DNA from: Bacteroidales bacterium
Lineage (GTDB): Bacteria > Bacteroidota > Bacteroidia > Bacteroidales > F082
DNA length: 64,000 bases
NCBI GenBank assembly: GCA_017461665.1
Contig: JAFTXI010000023.1
Location: 20,108 to 84,107 of the forward strand
Direction of reading: 5' to 3'
A program made the position numbers and the translations under genes. Below, piece by piece: positions 45,444 to 54,777 of this stretch. Each line of letters opens with the position of its first letter. Positions within the stretch are counted from its first letter, which is position 1. The notes beneath the pieces are model-generated. The model had not been told where the DNA came from. It saw only the letters and a program-made list of their open reading frames with translations, and ran no database searches.

Positions 45444-47108
45444 ATGATGGAAAACAAGAGAAAATCGCTTCGTTTCGGACTGATGATTAACAGTTTAACT
45501 GTTGAACATTGGCAATACGACACCATCAAGATGTTGATGGATAACGGAATGAAGTTGTCGTTGATTATTCAGAACAGCGACAACACTCCTACCCCATCAT
45601 TCTTCAAAAAAATCAAAGATTATCCATTTAAGAGAATGCTTTTCAGAATATGGCACAGGTTTATATTCAAGCCGAGAAGCAAATATCCGACAGATTTAAC
45701 AGAACTCACTCAAGACATACCGACAATTTTCTGTACCCCTGTCATAAAAGGAATCTCTTCTTATTTCGAGGAGATTGACATTCAGGAGATACGCAATCAA
45801 AACTTGGATTTCATTCTTCGTTTTGGTTTCAATATTATCAGAGGTGAAGTTTTGAATGTTGCCAAATACGGAATATGGTCGTTCCACCACGACGACGAGC
45901 GAATAATCAGAGGAGGACCTCCCGGATTTTGGGAGTTTATGAAAGGAATACACAATAATGGTGTTATCCTTCAACGACTTACAAACACTCTAAGTAAAGG
46001 TATTATCTTAAAGAGGTATAATTTCCGAACAATACTTCATAGCTACAGATCTCATTTAGATCAGTTGTATTTTGGCTCTGTTCAGATGCCACTACAAGTA
46101 TGTAAAGACTTGATAAATAATGGCGTTTTAAAAGAAGAGCCTTCTGTTTCGGAAGCCGACATCATGCATCCTCCGACCAACTTCAAGATGATACAATATT
46201 TTGTAAAGTCGATCACGAGAAGAATTGGTTTTCATCTCAACGATTTGTTTCGTCAAGAAGACTGGAATGTTGGATACTGCGAATGTAATATTGAAAATTT
46301 CTTTAATGGAGAATTAAAACACAATAATATTCAATGGTTTAAGAAACCTAAGAAGAATTGTTATTTTGCAGATCCTTTCGTAATAAAAACAAAAAAGGAC
46401 ACATATATTTTCTTTGAATGGTATTCCTATTCAAAAGGTAGAGCTGATTTAGCAGTAGCGTTAAAGTCAGAGAATTTCGAGAAATATCATAAGCTAACTA
46501 ATTTTAAGGAACATCGCTCCTATCCTTTTGTTTTTGAACATGATGGTATAGTTTATTGTATGCCGGAAGCACATCAGACCAAGGAAGTTGTTTTGTATCG
46601 TTTTGATGAGGACAAACTGTGTTTTGAAAAAGACAGTGTTTTGCTAAGCGGTTTCCCTATCGTCGATGCGACATTATATCATCATGATAACAAATGGTTT
46701 ATGTTTTTGGTAAACCAAAGGGATTCGCACACGCATCTCGAGATTTATTATTCCGATAATTTAAAAGGTCCGTATCTTCCACATCTCAACAATCCTGTAA
46801 TGATTGACTGTAACAAAGCGCGTCCGGCAGGAAAACTATTTGAGTATCATGGGAAAGTTGTCAGACCATCGCAGAATTGTACTGAACATTACGGACAATC
46901 GATAACGTTGGAAGAAATTGTTTCTCTCACAGAAAAGGAATTTATTACTAATCCTTTCGGAGAAATTTTTCCTATAAAAGATTCGGAATACGACAAGGGA
47001 ATTCATACCATAAATTCAAATGACGAGATAACAGTCATCGATGGAAAGAGATTCATCTTCACTGTATCAGGATTAAAGCAACAATTTAAACAAAAGATAA
47101 ACAAATGA
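45444..47108 (+). CDS. Formyltransferase-like plus GINT1-like glycosyltransferase protein
   Basis: About 554 residues. N-terminal third resembles a formyltransferase fold: FGLMINSLTVEHWQYDTIKM at the start and GIWSFHHDDERIIRGGPPGF (about 142-161), where the HxxDxxxxRG pattern replaces the usual hydroxymethyl-THF site. The C-terminal half (about 280-545) looks like the N-terminal beta-propeller-like domain of glucosamine inositolphosphorylceramide transferase 1: FADPFVIKTKKDTYIFFEWY, SYPFVFEHDGIVYCMPEAHQ, KLFEYHGKVVRPSQNC. Role in glycolipid or polysaccharide decoration is inferred. The start could be ATG 45444 or 45447; an earlier TTG is unlikely. Overlaps the flippase gene by four bases (ATGA). 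Confidence 0.78.
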   Translation: MMENKRKSLRFGLMINSLTVEHWQYDTIKMLMDNGMKLSLIIQNSDNTPTPSFFKKIKDYPFKRMLFRIWHRFIFKPRSKYPTDLTELTQDIPTIFCTPVIKGISSYFEEIDIQEIRNQNLDFILRFGFNIIRGEVLNVAKYGIWSFHHDDERIIRGGPPGFWEFMKGIHNNGVILQRLTNTLSKGIILKRYNFRTILHSYRSHLDQLYFGSVQMPLQVCKDLINNGVLKEEPSVSEADIMHPPTNFKMIQYFVKSITRRIGFHLNDLFRQEDWNVGYCECNIENFFNGELKHNNIQWFKKPKKNCYFADPFVIKTKKDTYIFFEWYSYSKGRADLAVALKSENFEKYHKLTNFKEHRSYPFVFEHDGIVYCMPEAHQTKEVVLYRFDEDKLCFEKDSVLLSGFPIVDATLYHHDNKWFMFLVNQRDSHTHLEIYYSDNLKGPYLPHLNNPVMIDCNKARPAGKLFEYHGKVVRPSQNCTEHYGQSITLEEIVSLTEKEFITNPFGEIFPIKDSEYDKGIHTINSNDEITVIDGKRFIFTVSGLKQQFKQKINK

Positions 47109-48409
47109 TTAAGAAGATTTTTGGAACTTTTGGGACGCGTTTGTTAAATGCACTCGTCGGCTTTGTCACCTTGTGGTTCGGAACCAATTTTCTTGGCAGA
47201 GAAGCATGGGGAATCGGAGCTACCGTCTTGGTTGACGTTTCACTTCTTCTTATTGCTGTCGAACTTCTTTCTGGCAGTGGCTTGATATATTTCACTCCAA
47301 GAAAATCTTTTTCCACAATCTTCAGATTATCACACATCTGGATATTATTGATAACTTCCGCCATCTGCATGATATTCTACTTGTTATCTTTCTTCCCAAG
47401 AATATATCACAGTTTCGTTCCTGAAGGTTACGGCATTCATATCGTCATCATGGTTTTTCTGTATAGCCTTCACAATTTCAACATGAACGTATTGTTGGGA
47501 AAAGAAAGAGTCATGGCTCAGAATGTATTGTTTATCATACAATTCATGACACAGTTAATCTCAATGATTATTTACATATTTGTCTTCAAAATTCGCAATG
47601 CAAACGCCTTCGTCTATTCCTTGATAACAGGATATTTTGTAGTTAACATTCTTGGTTTCCTTTTTATTACACCTTATTTCAAAGACAAAAGCAAAGAAAG
47701 AGAATCGCTTGTTGCCACTGCAAAAGAAATGCTTAGCTTTGGAAGTATGATACAGCTATCTACTTTAGTTACAATGATTAACAGACGCATAAGTTATATA
47801 GTTATTAAAAATGTTTTTGGCGATGCAGACGTCGGAGTGTACACTTCCGGTACACAGGTTTCTGAGGCTACAAAGTTGATTGGCAACAGTATAGCATTGG
47901 TTCAGTTTTCTACTTTAAGTAATATGGACGACAAAGATAAGGCAGCAGCAATCACGGTGACGTTTTTGAAACTTGCAGTCATCGCAACAGCTGTCTGTAT
48001 GTTATTAATCTGTCTCATTCCCAAAGCCGTATTCGCTTGGATTTTTACGGAAGAATTTGTCGGAATAAAAGATGTGTTGGTGAGTCTAACTCCAGGAATG
48101 GTTTTCTTGTCTGCAGATATGATTTTCAGTCATTACTTCTCAGGAGTCAACAAACCAAAATATAATCTTTACGGAACTTTGGTAGGATTCGCCATCACAA
48201 TACCATCCATTGTAATATTGATACCGATGTACGGAATTGTTGGCGCAGGTATCTCTGTCTCCTTGACTTATTTTGGAACAATATTATACCAATGGTTAAT
48301 ATTTAAAAAGTTGACTGGAACGAAAACAATCGAACTCGTTCCTACGTTAAACGATTTTAAGACTTTAATAAATAGTATTAAGTCACAGTTATTTAAACAC
48401 GATTGTTAA
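47105..48409 (+). CDS. Polysaccharide flippase (MATE/MOP superfamily, Wzx-like)
   Basis: 434 residues with about 12 hydrophobic segments. The first helix pair RLLNALVGFVTLWFGTNFLG, the repeated GMIQLSTLVTMINRRISYIV block near 215 and the C-terminal IVGAGISVSLTYFGTILYQW are typical of oligosaccharide exporters that flip lipid-linked sugars. It would move the product of the neighbouring glycosyltransferases across the inner membrane. Start overlaps the preceding stop, so translation is coupled. Confidence 0.87.
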   Translation: MIKKIFGTFGTRLLNALVGFVTLWFGTNFLGREAWGIGATVLVDVSLLLIAVELLSGSGLIYFTPRKSFSTIFRLSHIWILLITSAICMIFYLLSFFPRIYHSFVPEGYGIHIVIMVFLYSLHNFNMNVLLGKERVMAQNVLFIIQFMTQLISMIIYIFVFKIRNANAFVYSLITGYFVVNILGFLFITPYFKDKSKERESLVATAKEMLSFGSMIQLSTLVTMINRRISYIVIKNVFGDADVGVYTSGTQVSEATKLIGNSIALVQFSTLSNMDDKDKAAAITVTFLKLAVIATAVCMLLICLIPKAVFAWIFTEEFVGIKDVLVSLTPGMVFLSADMIFSHYFSGVNKPKYNLYGTLVGFAITIPSIVILIPMYGIVGAGISVSLTYFGTILYQWLIFKKLTGTKTIELVPTLNDFKTLINSIKSQLFKHDC

Positions 48410-48427
48410 ATTTAAAAATTATAGATT

Positions 48428-49030
48428 ATGGATTTTTTATCACAGATTAATTTTGTAGAGATATTAAGTTCGTTTATCGTACTTTTTGTCATCATCGACG
48501 TAACAGGATCAATCCCGATTTTCATAAGTCTCAAGAGCGGCGATAAAAACATCAAGGCTGGTCAGGCTTGTCTTATCGCATTGATAATGTTTGTTGTATT
48601 CTTTTATGCCGGCGATCGACTTTTAGATTTATTTAGTATCGATGTTGCCTCGTTCGCCGTCGCTGGTTCTTTTGTAATATTCATACTCGCCTTGGAAATG
48701 GTTCTCGGTTTCGACATCATAAAATATGATAGTCAAGGCTCTAACGTTTCTGTTGTTCCTGTTGCCTTTCCTCTTTTGGCAGGTCCTGGAGCATTGACAG
48801 CATTATTGTCTTTGCGCGCCGATTACTCAGTCATCAATATTATGATTGGATTATTTTTAAATATTCTGTTAGCTTACGTAGTGATTCGTTTTGTTGGAAA
48901 GATTGAAAAATGGCTTGGCAAAGATTTTATTTTCATCTTACGTAAGTTCTTCGGAGTTATATTGTTAGCTTTGGCAGTTAAATTATTTGCAAGCAATTTG
49001 TCAATCGTTATTTCCGAGTTGGCAAAGTAA
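48428..49030 (+). CDS. MarC family membrane protein
   Basis: 200 residues, six membrane helices in two inverted halves. Family hallmarks: FIVLFVIIDVTGSIPIFISL at 16-35 and VVPVAFPLLAGPGALTALLS (about 114-133). MarC proteins were once tied to multiple antibiotic resistance, but the role is unknown. It follows the flippase by 18 bases and may share its transcript. Confidence 0.9.
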   Translation: MDFLSQINFVEILSSFIVLFVIIDVTGSIPIFISLKSGDKNIKAGQACLIALIMFVVFFYAGDRLLDLFSIDVASFAVAGSFVIFILALEMVLGFDIIKYDSQGSNVSVVPVAFPLLAGPGALTALLSLRADYSVINIMIGLFLNILLAYVVIRFVGKIEKWLGKDFIFILRKFFGVILLALAVKLFASNLSIVISELAK

Positions 49031-49073
49031 AGACTAAAGGTAAATATTACTTAAAGATTTAATTTATATTTAA

Positions 49074-49865
49074 ATGAATAACACGTTATTAATTGTAATA
49101 GGATTTTCCATTATTTTTCTCATGACGACATTGGGTGCGTCGTTAGTTTTCTTTTTTAAAAATGATATTTCTAAAAGAATCAATTCATTTTTGTTAGGAT
49201 TGGCAGGAGGTATCATGGTCGCTGCTTCCATCTGGTCGCTGATAATGCCTGCGATAGAGATGTCAGAAGAGAGTTTCGGAAAATACGCCTGGTTTCCTGC
49301 GGCGGCGAGTATCATCTTAGGAGGATTAGCTTTGGCTTTGTTAGACAAAGTCGTTCCTCACATTCATAACGGCACACATCAGGAGGAAGGTCCGCGTTCG
49401 CATTTCTCGAAGTCGATGAAATTATTTTTTGCTGTGACTTTACACAACATACCAGAAGGTTTAGCTGTTGGTTTCGCCTTTGGAGCTGCCGCTGTCGCCG
49501 GTGAACAAGCAGCGTTTATTTCTGCATTAGGATTGGCGATAGGTATCGGAATTCAAAACTTTCCTGAAGGAGCAGCCATCTCTTTGCCGATGCGACAAGT
49601 GACAGGCAGCAGGGGAAAAGCCTTTATCTTTGGCATGTGTAGCGGCATCGTTGAACCATTATCTGCTACAATAGGATTTTTCTTGGCATCGCACCTTATT
49701 GTCTTACAGCCTTGGCTCCTCGCCTTCTCCGCCGGAGCAATGTTGTTTGTTGTTGCTGAAGACCTTATTCCCGATGCTAATATAAGCGAAAATCCCCACA
49801 ACGGAACATGGGGATTTATGATTGGTTTTATAATAATGATGATATTAGACGTTGCATTAGGATAA
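49074..49865 (+). CDS. ZIP family divalent metal transporter
   Basis: 263 residues, about eight membrane helices. The metal-site helices show LHNIPEGLAVGFAFG (about 122-136) and GIGIQNFPEGAAISLPM (about 158-174), the two His/Asn-x-x-Pro-Glu-Gly motifs of the binuclear centre. Soluble loop with HIHNGTHQEE. ZIP proteins bring zinc, iron or manganese into the cytoplasm; specificity cannot be read from this. Starts 43 bases after marC. Confidence 0.92.
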   Translation: MNNTLLIVIGFSIIFLMTTLGASLVFFFKNDISKRINSFLLGLAGGIMVAASIWSLIMPAIEMSEESFGKYAWFPAAASIILGGLALALLDKVVPHIHNGTHQEEGPRSHFSKSMKLFFAVTLHNIPEGLAVGFAFGAAAVAGEQAAFISALGLAIGIGIQNFPEGAAISLPMRQVTGSRGKAFIFGMCSGIVEPLSATIGFFLASHLIVLQPWLLAFSAGAMLFVVAEDLIPDANISENPHNGTWGFMIGFIIMMILDVALG

Positions 49866-49933
49866 TCAAAATATCTTTTTCATACCACACAGATTTATAG
49901 ATAAATAGTTTAAAAAATAAGAATATTTTTACG

Positions 49934-49997
49934 TACTTTTGGGGATAATTATATTTGTCCCCAATTGTTTTTTGTATTACATTTTTTCGTACTTTTG
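49934..49997 (+). promoter_or_regulatory. Duplicated promoter and operator-like inverted repeat of the gal operon
   Basis: Two copies of CGTACTTTTG (from 49932 and 49988), each a TACTTTTG -7 element (49934-49941 and 49990-49997), are 56 bases apart. Directly after the first lies GGGGATAA-N6-TTGTCCCC (49941-49962), an imperfect 22-bp inverted repeat that looks like a repressor site. TTTG at 49971-49974 may serve the second promoter. The 175-base gap before galK holds no other feature. Confidence 0.6.
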
Positions 49998-50040
49998 AGG
50001 GTTTAATAATTTTATTCGTATAGAAATAAAACGTAATATT

Positions 50041-51189
50041 ATGGATACAAGAATCATAGAAGAAAAATTCAAATCTTTGTTTGGTGATGATTATATGGTT
50101 TACACCTCACCTGGACGCGTCAATTTAATTGGTGAACACACCGATTATAATGGCGGCTTCGTATTTCCAGGCGCTATCGACAAAGGTATTTACGCAGCTA
50201 TAAAACCTAACGGAACAGATAAAGTACGTGCTTATTCAGTCGATTACGACGGACAAGTAGAATTCGGTATGAACGAAGAAGACGCCCCACAAGAATCATG
50301 GGCAAGATATATCTTCGGTGTATGCCGCGAGATGAAGAAACGTGGTTTTGAACCCAAAGGATTTGACACTGTTTTCGTAGGCGACGTTCCACTCGGTGCC
50401 GGAATGTCATCATCAGCTGCCTTGGAAAGTACTTTCGCCAATGCCTTAAATGAAATCTTCAACCTCAACATCGACCGTTTTGAATTAGCAAGAATCGGTC
50501 AATCAACAGAACACAACTACTGCGGAGTTAAATGTGGCATCATGGACCAGTTCGCTTCTGTATTCGGAAAGAAAGGTCATCTCATGCGTCTCAACTGCGC
50601 CACCATGGAATTCGAATATTTCCCATTCAACCCAGAAGGTTATAAAGTCGTTTTATTAGACACTGTAGTAAAACACGAACTCGCATCATCGGCATACAAC
50701 AAACGTCGTGAGTCATGCGAAAACGCCTGTGCTCATATCAAGGCAAAACATCCTGAAGTAAATTACCTCAGCGACGCTACAATAAAGATGCTCGAAGAAG
50801 TTATATCTGAAATCTCTGAAGAAGACTACAAACGCGCCGTCTATGTCATTGGTGAGAAACAAAGAGTCTTAGACGTATGTGACGCTTTGGAAAAAGGCGA
50901 TTATGAAACAGTAGGCGACAGAATGTTCGGCACACATTACGGCATGAGCAAAGAATATGAGGTAAGCTGCGAAGAACTCGATTTCTTGAACGATGTCGCT
51001 AAGAAATGTGGTGTAACAGGTTCAAGAGTTATGGGCGGTGGCTTCGGCGGATGCACAATAAACTTAGTCAAAGAAGAGTTATACGACGAATTCATCGCTA
51101 CAGCAAAGAAAGAATATCTCGCAAAATTCAACCGCGAACCTAAAGTATATGACGTGGTAATTTCAGATGGAGCGAGACGTATTAAATAA
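50041..51189 (+). CDS. galK: Galactokinase
   Basis: 382 residues of the GHMP kinase family. Substrate-binding GRVNLIGEHTDYNGGFVFP (about 22-40), ATP loop GAGMSSSAALE (about 119-129) with the catalytic Asp in CGIMDQFAS, and the third motif GGGFGGCTINLV near the C-terminus. Converts alpha-galactose to galactose 1-phosphate. First gene of a four-gene galactose unit; promoter and operator-like repeat lie directly upstream. Confidence 0.97.
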   Translation: MDTRIIEEKFKSLFGDDYMVYTSPGRVNLIGEHTDYNGGFVFPGAIDKGIYAAIKPNGTDKVRAYSVDYDGQVEFGMNEEDAPQESWARYIFGVCREMKKRGFEPKGFDTVFVGDVPLGAGMSSSAALESTFANALNEIFNLNIDRFELARIGQSTEHNYCGVKCGIMDQFASVFGKKGHLMRLNCATMEFEYFPFNPEGYKVVLLDTVVKHELASSAYNKRRESCENACAHIKAKHPEVNYLSDATIKMLEEVISEISEEDYKRAVYVIGEKQRVLDVCDALEKGDYETVGDRMFGTHYGMSKEYEVSCEELDFLNDVAKKCGVTGSRVMGGGFGGCTINLVKEELYDEFIATAKKEYLAKFNREPKVYDVVISDGARRIK

Positions 51190-51245
51190 TTAGGAATTAG
51201 GAGTTAGGAATTAGGAATTGTAGGGACGTATGCGATACGTTCCCC
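51188..51245 (+). repeat. TAGGAATT tandem repeats and a short palindrome
   Basis: After the galK stop come four imperfect TTAGGAATTA units (51188-51219), then GGGACGTAT-GCG-ATACGTTCCC (51223-51244), an inverted repeat with one bulged base. These are intergenic filler sequences of a kind frequent in Bacteroidota; the palindrome could form a hairpin in the operon mRNA. Confidence 0.6.
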
Positions 51246-51264
51246 AAAAAATTAACAATTTGTA

Positions 51265-51317
51265 GAGATGCGTCGACGACACCAATATAAATAAACAATA
51301 TGTCGTTGACACGTCTC
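51265..51317 (+). repeat. Palindromic interspersed element, copy 1
   Basis: GAGATGCGTCGACGACAC at the left and GTCGTTGACACGTCTC at the right form 16-bp arms around a T/A-rich loop (53 bases in all). It lies between galK and the nucleotidyltransferase gene. Confidence 0.8.
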
Positions 51318-51338
51318 GGAAAAATTAAAATAATAAAA

Positions 51339-52241
51339 ATGAAACCAACATTATTAGTATTAGCAGCTGGTATGGGTTCTCGTTATGGAGCCTTGAAGCA
51401 AATGGACGGCGTAGGTCCTAACAACGAAGCTATCTTAGATTATTCTATTTTCGATGCAAAAAGAGCAGGTTTCGGCAAAGTGGTTTTCGTAATCCGAAAA
51501 GATTTCGCCGAGGCATTTGAAAAAGTAAACAACACGGAACGTTTCGGCATTCCTGTAGAATATGTATATCAAGGTTTGGAATGTCTTCCTGAAGGTTATT
51601 CAGTACCAGAAGGCAGAGTGAAACCATGGGGAACATGCCACGCAGTTCTTATGGCAGCCGACACCATCAAAGAGCCTTTCGCAGTAATCAACGCCGACGA
51701 CTTCTACGGCAAAGAAGCTTACGAAGTGATGGCTAAATATCTCACCGAATGTGAAGGCAAAAGAGGCGCCTACAGCATGGTGGCTTATAAGTTAAGAAAC
51801 ACATTATCAGAATTTGGAACCGTATCAAGAGGTGTCTGCACACAAGACGAAAATCATTATCTACAGACAATCGTTGAACGTACTTCAATCGCCAAGACAG
51901 AAGACGGAGCAGCATACACCGATGAAGAAGGCTCTCACCCACTCGACTTAGAGACTTTAGTATCAATGAACTTCTTCGGATTCACTCCAGACTTCTTCGA
52001 ACATTCTACAGAAGGTTTCAAAGAATTTTTAGATACAGAAGCAAAGACAAATATCAAGGCTGAGTTCTTCATTCCTTTGATGGTAAACAAACTCATCAAC
52101 AATGGCGAAGCTAAGTTAAGAGTGCTTTCAAGCGATGCAGTTTGGTTCGGCGTGACATACAAAGAAGACAAACCAGACGTAGTCGCAAAAATTCAGAACT
52201 TGGTTGATAAGGGAGTTTATCCTAATGAACTTTGGAAATAA
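51339..52241 (+). CDS. Sugar-phosphate nucleotidyltransferase (GalU-like)
   Basis: 300 residues. Nucleotide-binding LVLAAGMGSRYGALKQMDGV at 5-24 with the signature Gly-x-Gly-x-Arg and Lys, a FAVINADDFYG metal site near 108-118, and later SEFGTVSRGV. It joins a sugar 1-phosphate to an NTP. In this operon galT is missing, so it may act on galactose 1-phosphate or supply UDP-glucose. The upstream frame from 51300 runs through repeat copy 1; the ATG at 51339 gives the family start MKPTLLVLAAG. Confidence 0.82.
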   Translation: MKPTLLVLAAGMGSRYGALKQMDGVGPNNEAILDYSIFDAKRAGFGKVVFVIRKDFAEAFEKVNNTERFGIPVEYVYQGLECLPEGYSVPEGRVKPWGTCHAVLMAADTIKEPFAVINADDFYGKEAYEVMAKYLTECEGKRGAYSMVAYKLRNTLSEFGTVSRGVCTQDENHYLQTIVERTSIAKTEDGAAYTDEEGSHPLDLETLVSMNFFGFTPDFFEHSTEGFKEFLDTEAKTNIKAEFFIPLMVNKLINNGEAKLRVLSSDAVWFGVTYKEDKPDVVAKIQNLVDKGVYPNELWK

Positions 52242-52309
52242 TTAACAATTTACAATGTACAATTGACAATTGTATGAAGTCTGTTGTCCGTTGACTAAAA
52301 ATAAGAACT

Positions 52310-53368
52310 ATGAATATCGAAAGAATAGAACACGGAACATTGGAAGACGGCGGTGCTATCTATGTTTACAAACTCACTAATGCCAATGGTGCGAGCGTGA
52401 CATTATGTAACATCGGTGCCGGTATCGTTTCTATTGTTGTTCCAGACAAAGAAGGCAAGATGACAGATGTCGTCTTAGGTTATAAAGATTTGAAATCATA
52501 CATCGGTGATGGTCCATGTGCCGGTAAAGTACCTGGACGTTTCTCAAATAGAATATGTCAAGGCAAGTTCAGCATCGACGGCAAAGAATATCAGTTGGTA
52601 CTCAACACTGGTGATGGCAAGCATCATCTTCACGGAGGTAATGATGGTTTTGCCAACCAGCTTTGGTGCGGAGAAATCAACGATAATGGTAATGTAGAAT
52701 TTACTTATTTCTCAGAAGACGGCGAATGCGGTTATCCTGGAGAGCTCCTCGCTAAAGCTGAATATCATTGGAGCGATGATAACGAACTCACTCTTACATT
52801 AAGAGCAGAAACTAATGAAGCCACAGTAGTAAATCTCACCAATCATGTTTATTTCAATTTAAAAGGCGAAGGCAACGGCAATATCTTAGACCATAATCTT
52901 AAGATTTATGCTCAGAACTACCTTCCTGCCACAGACGAGTTGATTACCACAGGAGAAATCGCTGCTGTCAAAGAAACACCGATGGATTTCACAGAAAGCA
53001 AACTTATCGGTCGCGACATCAAAGCCGACTTTCCTGCTTTGGTAAACGGCAAAGGCTACGACAGCTGCTGGGTGATAGACAATTATAATAAAGGTGTAAT
53101 AAATCCTGCTGCTACATTAAGCAGCGACGCTTCAGGTATCAAAGTCGATGTGTATACCACACAACCTGGACTTCAGATTTACACCGGTAACTGGTTGAGC
53201 GGATGTCCAGAAGGAAAATGCGGCAAGAGCTACGAAGATTATGAAGGCGTAGCGATGGAATGCCAAGCACTCCCCGACTCTCCCAACAAAACAAACTTCC
53301 CTAACACTGTCTTACGTCCAGGTGAAGAATACAAAGAAGTAATTAAATTTAAGTTTTCAACATTATAA
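52310..53368 (+). CDS. galM: Aldose 1-epimerase (galactose mutarotase)
   Basis: 352 residues, beta-sandwich. GRFSNRICQGKFSIDGKEYQ, HHLHGGNDGFANQLW with the substrate His, NLTNHVYFNLKGEGN with the catalytic His, and a late Glu in NKTNFPNTVLRPGEEY-type ending. Interconverts alpha and beta galactose before GalK. Third gene of the galactose unit, 68 bases after the nucleotidyltransferase. Confidence 0.94.
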   Translation: MNIERIEHGTLEDGGAIYVYKLTNANGASVTLCNIGAGIVSIVVPDKEGKMTDVVLGYKDLKSYIGDGPCAGKVPGRFSNRICQGKFSIDGKEYQLVLNTGDGKHHLHGGNDGFANQLWCGEINDNGNVEFTYFSEDGECGYPGELLAKAEYHWSDDNELTLTLRAETNEATVVNLTNHVYFNLKGEGNGNILDHNLKIYAQNYLPATDELITTGEIAAVKETPMDFTESKLIGRDIKADFPALVNGKGYDSCWVIDNYNKGVINPAATLSSDASGIKVDVYTTQPGLQIYTGNWLSGCPEGKCGKSYEDYEGVAMECQALPDSPNKTNFPNTVLRPGEEYKEVIKFKFSTL

Positions 53369-53380
53369 AAAATTAAAACA

Positions 53381-54670
53381 ATGGAAAAGAAAAAAGGTAA
53401 TTTCTTAGCAATCATCGTGATGATTCTTTTGTTTGGTATGATTTCATTCGTCACCAACCTTGCATCACCGATGGGAGACATCTTAAAAAATCAATTTAGC
53501 GTAGCCAACTGGATGGGAACACTCGGCGTTTTGATGAACTTCATCGCTTACGCAGTGATGGGAATCCCAGCAGGTAACATGTTACAAAAATATGGTTACA
53601 AGAAAACAGCTTTGGCTGCTGTTACAGTAGGTTTCGTCGGCGTCGGTATTCAAACCATCTCTGGTACTATCGACAGCAACGCTGCTTTCGGAGTATATCT
53701 CCTCGGCGCTTTCATCGCAGGTTTCTCAATGTGTATGTTGAACATCGTTGTCAACCCAATGCTTAACAAACTCGGCGGCGGCGGTAACAAAGGTAACCAA
53801 CTTATTCAAGTAGGTGGTTCTTTCAACTCATTGATGGGAACAGCATGTATCTTCTTGACAGGTGTTTTGATTCCTAACGGTATCTCTAACGCAGTCATCA
53901 GCGACGTATTCCCATTGATGTTCTTGGCACTCGGTATCTTTGCTTTGGCATTCGTTGTTATCTTCTTGACAGACATTCCAGAAAACCCAGTTCAAAAAAT
54001 CGAGAAAAAAGAAAATTCACAATATGGTCCAATGTCATTCCGTCACTTTGTTTTTGGAGCTATCGCAATCTTCATCTATGTTGGTGTTGAAGTCGGTATT
54101 CCTAACGTTTTACAAAAATGGTTACAAAACGGCGGTTTGAATGTTGCTACAGGAGCAGAAGCTATCGCTGGTACTGTTACTGCAACATATTGGTTCTTAA
54201 TGCTTGTCGGTCGTTTGTTAGGTGCAGCTGTCGGTGCTAAGGTCTCAGCAAAAGCTATGTTGACAACAGTGTCAGGTATCGGATTGATATTCGTTGTTTT
54301 AGCAATATTCTTAAACCCATCAACAGTTGTTGGTCTTCCAGTATTCAAAGGCACAGAAGGATTCGGAATCGCACAAGTTCCAGTCAACGCAGCATTGTTA
54401 GTATTATGCGGTCTCTGCACATCAGTCATGTGGGGCGGCATCTTCAACTTAGCTGTTGAAGGTCTTGGCAGATACACTGAAAAAGCTTCAGGTATCTTCA
54501 TGGCATTGGTTTGCGGTGGCGGTATCTTACCATTCGTACAAAACTTCGTCGTTGACTTGAGCGGCAACTACTTGGTAAGTTACTGGGTAGTAGCAGCAGG
54601 TCTCGCATTCTTGCTGTTCTACGCATTAGTAGGATCAAAGAACGTCAACAAAGACATTCCAGTGGAATGA
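53381..54670 (+). CDS. FucP-type sugar/proton MFS permease
   Basis: 429 residues with 12 hydrophobic segments. FGMISFVTNLASPMGDILKN at about 18-37 and YAVMGIPAGNMLQKYGYKKT (about 58-77) with the short loop between helices 2 and 3 are typical of the FucP branch. Together with galK, galM and the nucleotidyltransferase, galactose or glucose uptake is the likely task. Gap to galM 12 bases. Confidence 0.9.
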   Translation: MEKKKGNFLAIIVMILLFGMISFVTNLASPMGDILKNQFSVANWMGTLGVLMNFIAYAVMGIPAGNMLQKYGYKKTALAAVTVGFVGVGIQTISGTIDSNAAFGVYLLGAFIAGFSMCMLNIVVNPMLNKLGGGGNKGNQLIQVGGSFNSLMGTACIFLTGVLIPNGISNAVISDVFPLMFLALGIFALAFVVIFLTDIPENPVQKIEKKENSQYGPMSFRHFVFGAIAIFIYVGVEVGIPNVLQKWLQNGGLNVATGAEAIAGTVTATYWFLMLVGRLLGAAVGAKVSAKAMLTTVSGIGLIFVVLAIFLNPSTVVGLPVFKGTEGFGIAQVPVNAALLVLCGLCTSVMWGGIFNLAVEGLGRYTEKASGIFMALVCGGGILPFVQNFVVDLSGNYLVSYWVVAAGLAFLLFYALVGSKNVNKDIPVE

Positions 54671-54682
54671 TGAAATATTGTA

Positions 54683-54736
54683 GAGACGCGTCAATCACAC
54701 AAAAAAAAATAAACAATAATGTGATTGACACGTCTC
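54683..54736 (+). repeat. Palindromic interspersed element, copy 2
   Basis: Left arm GAGACGCGTCAATCACAC, right arm GTGATTGACACGTCTC, nearly perfect over 16 pairs. Here the arms read AATCAC where copies 1, 3 and 6 read ACGAC, changed on both sides. Follows the permease stop by 12 bases. Confidence 0.85.
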
Positions 54737-54750
54737 GTAAATAATAATTT

Positions 54751-54777
54751 GGAGAGGATTTTTCCTCTCCTTTTTTT
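54751..54777 (+). terminator. Terminator of the galactose operon
   Basis: GGAGAGGA pairs with TCCTCTCC around a TTTT loop and is followed by seven T. Confidence 0.92.

Noticed and set aside
52242-52309. AATTTACAATGTACAATTGACAATTG-like low-complexity gap as a seventh palindromic element
   Set aside because: It lacks the GAGACG/CGTCTC ends; it is the simple AATTGACAATT-type filler common in such genomes.
54076-54567. 163-codon open frame opposite the permease gene
   Set aside because: Pro/Thr/Asn-rich antisense of a membrane protein, no promoter, and the permease frame is clear.
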